A DNA stretch of 64,000 bases, taken from the NCBI GenBank assembly GCA_964647905.1, contig CAZYJR010000015.1, positions 21,186 to 85,185 on the forward strand. The letters are read 5' to 3'. Positions within the stretch are counted from its first letter, which is position 1. Every line of letters begins with the position of its first letter. The position numbers and the translations under genes are program-made. The notes under the pieces are model-generated. The model searched no databases. It worked only from the letters and a program-made list of their open reading frames with translations, and had not been told where the DNA came from. This document shows, piece after piece, positions 58,220 to 64,000 of the stretch. The DNA is from CAZYJR01 sp964647905. Its GTDB lineage: Bacteria; Desulfobacterota; DSM-4660; Desulfatiglandales; HGW-15.

Positions 58220-59419
58220 ATGAACCGGAAAAGAGACGCCATTTTCAAGAGGGTCCTGGATATACTAGCCGCTTTGGTGGTGATCCTTATCGTGTCCATA
58301 GTCTTTTCAGGGGGCTTCACGGTCAAGCTGCCGGGAGCGACCATCAGTTGCCGCAATCTCTTAAACCCGATCCTTATAGTTATCCTACTGGGTTTACTAA
58401 GAATTTGCCTTTCCATCGGATTGGCCAACAGCATTGCCTTCCTGTTAGGCCTGATTCTTGCCGCCGGCATGACCGAGGGCATTCTCCGGATCACCGACAT
58501 CCAGGCTTCGTTGCCTGAACTCAAGAATCTCACACGTCCCTCTCCCATACTGGGATATGAGCTGGCGTCCGGTCTCGAGGGCAGGAAGATCCGGATCAAC
58601 TCCCACGGCCTCAGGGACAGGGAACGAGGATGGGAGAAACCCGCAAACACGAAACGCATTCTGGGGATCGGGGACAGCTTCACCTTCGGCTACCAAGTCA
58701 AGCTGGATGAATGCTACCTCAAGCAGCTGGAGAGGCTGTTGAACCGAAACGGCCGACAATGGGACGTAATCAATGCAGGAGTGCCTGGATACAATATGTG
58801 GCAATATCTGGCCTATTTCCGCCATTACGGCTATCGCTACCAACCCGACATCGCCACCGTCGGCGTTTTTTTCGATGACTTCAGGGAGGATCCACCCGGA
58901 AGAGGCGCACCGGCCCGGCCCGATCGGAATAGATCCTTAAGTTTTCTGCGCACGGCCAACCTGGTGCGGAACGCCTACGAGCTCATAAAGTACCGCTACC
59001 GCCATGTCCTGGGCGCCTCATGGCTGAGGAGCGTCGAGCAGAGGAAGGCCCTGATCAAAGGTGGTCCTGAGGGCCCCATACTTGAAGGAACCGCGGATCC
59101 GGAGATTTACCGCAGATTTGAAAATCGTTTGGCTGAACTCGCCATGCTCTCCAGGGAGCGGGGTGTCCTGCCGCTGGTGTTCCTGATACCCGATGTCACG
59201 CAGTTGGGAAACCCGGAATTCCAGGCGGTAAACGAGATTCTGGAGAGGATCTGCAGCCGGCGCGGCGTCGACTTCATAGACATGACCCCGATATTCGAGG
59301 GCATCGAAGAGCCGGAAAAGCTCTACCTGCTACCCCACGACGCCCACACAAGCCCGCTCGGCCACCGAATCATCGCCAGCCGCTTGCACCAGTGGGTCCT
59401 GGAGACACAAGCTGACTGA
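58220..59419 (+). CDS. membrane-anchored SGNH/GDSL hydrolase-like protein
   Basis: A 399-residue protein. Residues about 10-35 (VLDILAALVVILIVSIVFSGG) and about 46-85 (ILIVILLGLLRICLSIGL, then SIAFLLGLILAAGM) are membrane segments; the rest is soluble. SGNH block I is ILGIGDSFTFGYQV with the nucleophile Ser (residues about 150-163), block II/III are INAGVPGYNMWQYL and GVFFDDFRED, and block V is HDAHTSPLGHRIIA with catalytic Asp and His. It could remove or transfer acyl groups on an envelope glycan or lipid. It stands alone on the plus strand and is probably unrelated to the catabolic operons. Confidence 0.85.
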   Translation: MNRKRDAIFKRVLDILAALVVILIVSIVFSGGFTVKLPGATISCRNLLNPILIVILLGLLRICLSIGLANSIAFLLGLILAAGMTEGILRITDIQASLPELKNLTRPSPILGYELASGLEGRKIRINSHGLRDRERGWEKPANTKRILGIGDSFTFGYQVKLDECYLKQLERLLNRNGRQWDVINAGVPGYNMWQYLAYFRHYGYRYQPDIATVGVFFDDFREDPPGRGAPARPDRNRSLSFLRTANLVRNAYELIKYRYRHVLGASWLRSVEQRKALIKGGPEGPILEGTADPEIYRRFENRLAELAMLSRERGVLPLVFLIPDVTQLGNPEFQAVNEILERICSRRGVDFIDMTPIFEGIEEPEKLYLLPHDAHTSPLGHRIIASRLHQWVLETQAD

Positions 59420-59464
59420 AAGGCCCCGGGGAAGGACCTCCACACATTCACCCGAGACCGTGGC

Positions 59465-59902
59465 CTACAAATCCCAGAGCATAAGGCCGGTAGTCTCGTC
59501 GTAGGTGCGCTCGAGGAGCGGGCCCCCGCTCTCCTGGATCTCGATTTCCCCGGCGAAGAGGATGCTCTCCGAAAACAGGTGCCCGCCGAAGGTATTTCCC
59601 TGCTCGTCTCCCAGCAGGATGTGGCCGTGGACAAAGGGGGTGCCGTCCTTGAGAGAGATGTTTCCCGAGCAGGCCACTATCTCCAAGGGCTCGTCCTTTT
59701 GAATCTTGATGTAGGTCTTTTCCTCCTGATCATAGGCCCCGAATACGGCGGAGGATACGGCTCCGATCAGAGAGAAGGTGCCGGTTTGTATCCCCTGTAT
59801 CCGGCAAAAATCTTCAATTGATCCGACCAGGTCTTCGCCGTGAGGGAGTCGGCCCAAAAATCTCCTGCCCGCTTGACATTGAACAGCATTAAGTCCTTTC
59901 AT
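59465..59902 (-). CDS. PPC/DUF296-domain protein
   Basis: A 145-residue single-domain protein of the plant-and-prokaryote-conserved (PPC, DUF296) fold: RLPHGEDLVGSIEDFCRIQ, FSLIGAVSSAVFGAYDQEEK, and GTPFVHGHILLGDEQGNTFGG (residues about 87-107), where the conserved histidines lie and may bind metal. ATG 59902 sits 5 bases after GGGAGG; the frame runs upstream into serC without a start signal. It follows the serC stop directly. Bacterial members form trimers; some have been called DNA-binding, but the function of stand-alone versions is unclear. Confidence 0.87.
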   Translation of the reverse strand: MKGLNAVQCQAGRRFLGRLPHGEDLVGSIEDFCRIQGIQTGTFSLIGAVSSAVFGAYDQEEKTYIKIQKDEPLEIVACSGNISLKDGTPFVHGHILLGDEQGNTFGGHLFSESILFAGEIEIQESGGPLLERTYDETTGLMLWDL

Positions 59903-59913
59903 AAAGCCTCCCA

Positions 59914-61002
59914 TCAGCCGTATCTCTTTTCGAATTCGGCCATGAACCCGGCCAAGGCCTCCACCGCCTCCAAGGGGACCGCGTTGTATATGGAGGCCCG
60001 GCATCCCCCGACCGAGCGATGGCCTTTGAGCCCGCCCATGCCGGCCTTCAGGGCCTCTTCCACGAACCTGGACTCCAGCTCCTTGTCCGGCAGTCTGAAG
60101 GTGATGTTCATTAGTGAACGGCTGTCCGGGTCAGCGGTGCCCCGGTAGAACTCGGACTTGTCTATGACATCGTATAAGAGCCCGGCCTTTTGCCAGTTCA
60201 GCCGGTCCATCTCCCGGAGCCCGCCGATGGTGTCCTGCAGCCACCCGAGCACCAAGCAGATCACATAGATCACGAAGCAGGGCGGGGTGTTGAACATCGA
60301 TTTTTTGTCCGCATAGGTCTTGTAGCTCAGCATGGTGGGAACGCCCTCCGGCACCCGCTCCAGCATATCCCTTCTGATTATGACCAGGGCAGCCCCCGCC
60401 GGCCCGATGTTCTTTTGGGCCCCGGCATAGATCAGCCCGAACCCGGCGGGGTCAAACGGCCTGCTCATGATGTCCGAGCTCATGTCACAGACCAGAGGCA
60501 CCTCGCCGGCATCAGGGAACTCCCTCCACTGGGTGCCCTTGATGGTGTTATTCGAGGTGAAATGGAGATAAGAGGCGTCACTTCGCAGATCCAGGCTCCC
60601 CGGGATGTAACAGAACTCCCGGTCCTCGGACGAGGCGGCCACCCGCACCTCCTTGCCCAGTAGGCGCGCCTCCTGGACGGCCTTGGTGGACCAGGTGCCT
60701 GTATTGACGTAGTCGGCCGGCCTTCCCTCCACGAACAGGTTCATCGGGACCATGCAGAACTGGAGGCTAGCCCCTCCTTGGATGAACAAGACCTCGAAGT
60801 CCCGGCCCAGGCCCAGCAACCCCTTGACCCTCTCTATGGCCTCGTCCAGGACTTCCTCGAACCACTTGGACCTATGGCTCACCTCGGTTATGGACATGCC
60901 GGATCCCCGGAAATCCAGGAGTTCCTCGCGGACCCTCTCCAGCACAGGCAGGGGCAAGGCCGCAGGACCGGCGTTGAAATTGTGTATCCTCTTCCCGCTC
61001 AT
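59914..61002 (-). CDS. serC: phosphoserine aminotransferase
   Basis: A 362-residue PLP enzyme of the normal SerC length. HNFNAGPAALPLPVLERVREE at the N-terminus, GASLQFCMVPMNLF for phosphate handling, and the PLP lysine in YAGAQKNIGPAGAALVII; the end GGCRASIYNAVPLEAVEALAGF is the SerC signature with the substrate-binding Arg. It converts 3-phosphohydroxypyruvate and glutamate to phosphoserine. ATG 61002 follows GGGAGG. Placed 32 bases after iorB, so amino-acid-related steps are grouped in one transcript. Confidence 0.93.
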   Translation of the reverse strand: MSGKRIHNFNAGPAALPLPVLERVREELLDFRGSGMSITEVSHRSKWFEEVLDEAIERVKGLLGLGRDFEVLFIQGGASLQFCMVPMNLFVEGRPADYVNTGTWSTKAVQEARLLGKEVRVAASSEDREFCYIPGSLDLRSDASYLHFTSNNTIKGTQWREFPDAGEVPLVCDMSSDIMSRPFDPAGFGLIYAGAQKNIGPAGAALVIIRRDMLERVPEGVPTMLSYKTYADKKSMFNTPPCFVIYVICLVLGWLQDTIGGLREMDRLNWQKAGLLYDVIDKSEFYRGTADPDSRSLMNITFRLPDKELESRFVEEALKAGMGGLKGHRSVGGCRASIYNAVPLEAVEALAGFMAEFEKRYG

Positions 61003-61034
61003 CACTATCCTCCCTTGTAAAGGCCCGCCTCGTT

Positions 61035-61634
61035 TCATTCCATGGCCGGCGTCTTGTCTTTGTCTCCGGTCCTCCCGGCCCGGCCGCCCGCCTCGCAGCC
61101 GGCGTCAAAGACCCTCAGATTGGCCTCCAGGAACCGTTCCGGTGTAATCCGTTCAATGGTCCGCCTGAGCCCTCCCGAGTCCGCCGGGACGGTCTCAAAG
61201 GCCGAGTAGAAGCCCAGGAGGAAGAGATTGGTCCCCCTGGGGGCCCCCAAGTCCATGGCTGCGGCCCCGGCCGGCACTGAACGATAGGCGACTTCCAGCT
61301 TGTCCAAGTACTCCTTGACTTCCTTTCTCGGGAAGCCGTCGCCGCCCGCATTGGCGTAGAACCTGCCGCCCCGCCGCAGAAAAGCCAGGCTCCTGTATCC
61401 CTCCTGCTCCTCGAGCGCCAGGACTATATCGGCACCCCCGGCCCGCACCAGCGAGCTCTCCACCTCGCCGATCCTCAAGTGAGAGACCACTGATCCGCCC
61501 CTTTGGGCCATGCCGTGAGTCTCGGCCCCCAGGACCCGGAGCCCCTTGCCCAGCGAGGCCTCGGCCAGCACCTTGGTCATGAACAATATCCCCTGGCCCC
61601 CGAGGCCGCAAAGCACGATGTTAAGCGTGTCCAT
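61035..61634 (-). CDS. iorB: indolepyruvate:ferredoxin oxidoreductase, beta subunit
   Basis: A 199-residue gamma-type pyruvate/ketoisovalerate oxidoreductase domain: NIVLCGLGGQGILFMTKVL at the N-terminus, GAETHGMAQRGGSVVSHLR (residues about 37-55) and LGAPRGTNLFLLGFYSA. ATG 61634 follows GGAGAGGAGAG; the much longer frame to 61835 overlaps iorA and lacks support. With IorA it oxidises aryl pyruvates made by transamination of aromatic amino acids to aryl-acetyl-CoA, reducing ferredoxin, or works in reverse in anaerobes. Confidence 0.93.
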   Translation of the reverse strand: MDTLNIVLCGLGGQGILFMTKVLAEASLGKGLRVLGAETHGMAQRGGSVVSHLRIGEVESSLVRAGGADIVLALEEQEGYRSLAFLRRGGRFYANAGGDGFPRKEVKEYLDKLEVAYRSVPAGAAAMDLGAPRGTNLFLLGFYSAFETVPADSGGLRRTIERITPERFLEANLRVFDAGCEAGGRAGRTGDKDKTPAME

Positions 61635-61687
61635 CTCCTCTCCTCTCCAAACCGCGGTCTTCAGCCCGGACACCCGGCCCGAAGGGC

Positions 61688-63559
61688 TCAATCCTCCCTC
61701 ACTATGGCGCCCCTGGGGCACACGTCCACACAGAGCCCGCACCCGGCACAGATTTGACGATTCACCCCTGTCCTGCCCAATTCCTCGTCCCGGTAGAGGG
61801 CCGGGCACTCGAAGCGCTGAATGCACAGCCCGCAATCATCGCACTCATCGGTCACCTTCACCATGATCCGCTCCGGGACGGCGTCGGCCGGATAGGCGAT
61901 CACGCACGGGTGCCGGGCTATGACCACCGCGATCCCGCCTTCGGGCTCCTCGGTGTAAGCCAGGGCGCGCTTGAGCACCTCCTGCGTCTTCTTGAGATCG
62001 TAGGGGTCGACCTCCTCGATGAAATCCACACCACACCCGGCAACCGCGCGCTCCAGGGAGACGGACTTGCCCTCGCTGCCGTCCGCCCGGACGCCAAGGC
62101 CCGGGGTGGGCTGCATACCTGTCATGGCTGTGGTCTGGTTGTCCAGTATGACCAGGACGAACCGCGCGTCATTGTAGACCGCGTTAAGGAGACCCGCGGT
62201 CCCGGAATGGTAGAATGTTGAATCGCCCATGGTGGCTATCACCGGCTGGTGAAGGCCGTCGCTGGCATACGCGTGGTAGAACCCGGAGGCCATGGTGATG
62301 GCGGCCCCCATGTCCAGGACCGTGTCCACGCCGCCGAGATTCAACCCGAGGGTGTAGCAGCCGATGTCCGAGGTGAAGATCGCCTTGGACTTGACCTTGC
62401 GTATGCAATAGAACGAGGCGCGGTGGGGGCAACCCGGACAGAGGGTGGGGCGCCTGACCGGCAGATCCAGGTTCTTTACCAGATCTTGGGCTTCCACATG
62501 CTCCCTGCCTCCGGGGAGCCCGGCCAGGCCGGTCTCTTTGAGCACCCGGTCCAGGATCCCATATACGACCTCGGGGACCAGCTCCCCCTCGGAAGGGACA
62601 TGGCCGCTCAAGCGGCCCAAGACCTTGCCGCGTTCACCCAACTGGTACTCGATCAGTGTGTCGGTCTCCTCCACGACGAGAACTCTTTCGCACGCCTCCA
62701 TGAACCGCGTCGCCAGGGCTTCGGGAAACGGCCCGGGAGCCCCCAGCTTGAGAACCGGGATCTCCCCCTCGCGGCCCTCTTCGTGAAATATGTCACGGAC
62801 CACCGCCCAGGGAACCCCTCCTGCGATAACTCCCAGAGGATATCGCCTGCCGCTTTCCAGGTCGTGCCCGTTGAACGGGAATTCCTCTGATGAGAAGCGC
62901 TCGGCGATTCGGCGGAGCTTCCGGTTCAGCTCGCCGTGGAGGACATAGCGATACCTCGGTGTGGCGGCCCACCTGAACGGGTCCTTGTTGAAGGAGGCCT
63001 CTGTATGGGAGGCTTTCACCTCCTCCACCTCGAGCGCCTGCCGGGCATGACACACCCTTATGGCCGGCCGCAAGACCACGGGGACCCCGAATTCCTCTGA
63101 AAGGGCAAGGCCGTAGCTCACCATGCGGCGTGCCTCCTCGGGGTTGGAGGGATCCAGGACAGGCACCTTTGCCAGCCTCGCCATGAAACGGGTGTCCTGC
63201 TCGGTCTGCGACGAGTGAGGGCCCGGGTCGTCAGCGGAAATGACCATGAACCCCCCGACGCAACCCAGGTATGCGGCGCTCATCAACGAGTCGGCCGCCA
63301 CGTTCAAGCCCACCTGCTTCATGGAACAGGCCGCCCTCTTTCCGGAAATGGCGGCGGCAAAGGCATTGTCAAAGGCCACCTTTTCGTTGGTGGACCACTC
63401 AGTGTAAGTCCCGAGGCCCCACTGCTTCACTCGGCGGACCACTTCGGGCAGGATCTCGGAGCTGGGCGTCCCGGGGTAGCTGGTCACCACCCCCACCCCT
63501 GCTTCCACCAGCCCTAATGCAATGGCCCCGTTTCCCAGTACGATCTCTGTCCTGCTCAT
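61688..63559 (-). CDS. iorA: indolepyruvate:ferredoxin oxidoreductase, alpha subunit
   Basis: A 623-residue protein. The pyrimidine-binding domain is N-terminal (VGVVTSYPGTPSSEILPEV, SMKQVGLNVAADSLM). The TPP pyrophosphate domain has CPGCPHRASFYCIRK and GDSTFYHSGTAGLLNAVYN then LDNQTTAMTGMQPTPG. The C-terminal ferredoxin domain has CDDCGLCIQRFECPAL and CAGCGLCVDVCPRGAI. This order and length are those of IorA. It is followed after 53 bases by iorB and overlaps the preceding small gene by 4 bases (ATGA). Confidence 0.95.
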   Translation of the reverse strand: MSRTEIVLGNGAIALGLVEAGVGVVTSYPGTPSSEILPEVVRRVKQWGLGTYTEWSTNEKVAFDNAFAAAISGKRAACSMKQVGLNVAADSLMSAAYLGCVGGFMVISADDPGPHSSQTEQDTRFMARLAKVPVLDPSNPEEARRMVSYGLALSEEFGVPVVLRPAIRVCHARQALEVEEVKASHTEASFNKDPFRWAATPRYRYVLHGELNRKLRRIAERFSSEEFPFNGHDLESGRRYPLGVIAGGVPWAVVRDIFHEEGREGEIPVLKLGAPGPFPEALATRFMEACERVLVVEETDTLIEYQLGERGKVLGRLSGHVPSEGELVPEVVYGILDRVLKETGLAGLPGGREHVEAQDLVKNLDLPVRRPTLCPGCPHRASFYCIRKVKSKAIFTSDIGCYTLGLNLGGVDTVLDMGAAITMASGFYHAYASDGLHQPVIATMGDSTFYHSGTAGLLNAVYNDARFVLVILDNQTTAMTGMQPTPGLGVRADGSEGKSVSLERAVAGCGVDFIEEVDPYDLKKTQEVLKRALAYTEEPEGGIAVVIARHPCVIAYPADAVPERIMVKVTDECDDCGLCIQRFECPALYRDEELGRTGVNRQICAGCGLCVDVCPRGAIVRED

Positions 63560-63843
63560 GGTTCCCCATCCGTCTTTCGCTTGGCCTCTTCGATCAGATC
63601 AAGGAGGCTCATTATCTTCGTCTTCCCCGGAGGGCTGAAGGCCCGCTCCCACCGCTCCCGGTCCAACTCCCCGCGGAGGTGCCCTTCCACGTCAAAGTGG
63701 TGGTGCCAGCAGTCCAGGGTCTTGAAGCACGGGAGCTCACCGCGCTCCCGGCGGCAGTAGCCGAAGGTTATTTGGTGGCCCAGCCTGGGGCAGCGAATTG
63801 TGTAGTCCTCTCCCGGAGGCGTTGTTCTATCCTTGTCCTTCAT
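63556..63843 (-). CDS. small cysteine-containing protein of unknown function
   Basis: A 95-residue protein from ATG 63843 (MKDKDRTTPP). A compact cysteine motif, IRCPRLGHQITFGYCRRE followed by LPCFKTLDCWHHHF, with four Cys and several His, may bind a metal (residues about 15-52). The C-terminal half is helical and charged. Its stop overlaps the iorA start in ATGA, so the two are co-translated. I do not recognise the family; a role connected with the oxidoreductase is only suggested by position. Confidence 0.75.
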   Translation of the reverse strand: MKDKDRTTPPGEDYTIRCPRLGHQITFGYCRRERGELPCFKTLDCWHHHFDVEGHLRGELDRERWERAFSPPGKTKIMSLLDLIEEAKRKTDGEP

Positions 63844-63932
63844 GGGCGGGATCCCCCTGGACAGACCGGAAAGCGGGGGCAAGGGGCCGGGCCGCACGGG
63901 CCCGCCCGGCTCACCCGCAGCCCCCGGCCTAC

Positions 63933-64000
63933 TTACTTGCCCGACCTGTACTGCTTGGGCCTGGGCAGGCTCTCTATGGCCTGAAGGGCCCTTTCTATCT
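63933..64000 (-). CDS. C-terminal end of an unidentified protein, partial
   Basis: The last 21 codons of a minus-strand gene that enters from beyond the window: it reads IERALQAIESLPRPKQYR, then SGK and TAA. It ends 89 bases before the start of the small gene at 63843, in the same orientation, so it probably belongs to the ior transcript. Too little is visible to name it. Confidence 0.6.
   Translation of the reverse strand, partial: IERALQAIESLPRPKQYRSGK

Noticed and set aside
61635..61835. N-terminal extension of iorB
   Set aside because: The extra 67 codons overlap the end of iorA and the gap; ATG 61634 has a strong ribosome-binding site and matches the family start.
1..64000. CRISPR arrays, tRNA or rRNA genes, insertion sequences
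   Set aside because: No regularly spaced repeats, cloverleaf-like sequences, rRNA segments, transposase frames or flanked inverted ends were recognised while reading.

Overview
The window is GC-rich, densely packed bacterial DNA. Its gene content points to a strictly anaerobic member of the Desulfobacterota (old Deltaproteobacteria), either a sulfate reducer or a syntroph. The evidence is the many CCG-domain (HdrB/HdrD/GlcF type) iron-sulfur proteins, a QmoA/QmoB-like HdrA pair, HdrA-MvhD and HdrC-GltD fusions, indolepyruvate:ferredoxin oxidoreductase, a TRAP uptake system, and repeated acyl-CoA ligase plus molybdenum-hydroxylase modules of the kind used to break down aromatic or heterocyclic acids. 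The genus is inferred and cannot be fixed from the sequence. No rRNA, tRNA, CRISPR array, transposase or integrase was seen.

Layout. (A) 1-5281, plus strand: the end of an FAD-linked oxidase, two CCG Fe-S proteins with a GcvH-like lipoyl carrier between them, a lipoate-protein ligase and a class-V aminotransferase. (B) 5290-11348: a minus-strand DUF362 ferredoxin-like protein, then a GlcD-GlcE-GlcF-like 2-hydroxyacid dehydrogenase operon with a small membrane protein at its end. (C) 11394-19328, minus: a TetR-led operon with acyl-CoA ligase, MoaD-like protein, three-subunit Mo hydroxylase and an acyl-CoA dehydrogenase carrying an unusual C-terminal extension. (D) 19353-23883, minus: two FAD oxidases around one CCG Fe-S protein, behind a palindrome-covered promoter. 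(E) 23997-33648, minus: TRAP transporter with an embedded response regulator, a second Mo hydroxylase with an HcrB-type extra Fe-S loop, an acyl-CoA ligase and a broken DUF262 gene. (F) 33771-41081: a uroporphyrinogen-decarboxylase-family remnant, a third Mo hydroxylase with ligase, an acyl-CoA dehydrogenase remnant and a divergent MarR regulator. (G) 41115-58081, minus: twelve closely spaced genes (carboxyltransferase, hydantoinase A/B, M24 peptidase, HdrC-GltD fusion, QmoB-like, QmoA-like, two ferredoxins, epimerase-like protein, unknown protein, dienoyl-CoA-reductase-like flavoenzyme), preceded by a TetR gene whose 3' end overlaps the operon promoter. (H) 58148-64000: an SGNH hydrolase, then a minus-strand DUF296, serC, iorB, iorA set.

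How the parts may work together (inference): substrate acids are imported (E), activated to CoA thioesters (C, E, F), and hydroxylated or dehydroxylated by Mo enzymes. They are then oxidised or reduced by acyl-CoA dehydrogenase or Old-Yellow-type reductases. Electrons pass through CCG proteins, ferredoxins and HdrA-type flavoproteins. The most promising candidate for an undescribed system is region G: a QmoAB-like pair that lacks the membrane subunit QmoC and sits instead beside an HdrC-GltD fusion and a 664-residue enoyl/aryl-CoA-reductase-like flavoenzyme. The second is region A, where a lipoyl carrier protein and its own ligase are placed among Hdr-like Fe-S subunits with no glycine-cleavage enzymes in view.

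Three broken genes (DUF262 with an internal amber codon; two genes with large internal deletions) lie between 24 and 40 kb, so this catabolic region appears to be losing genes.
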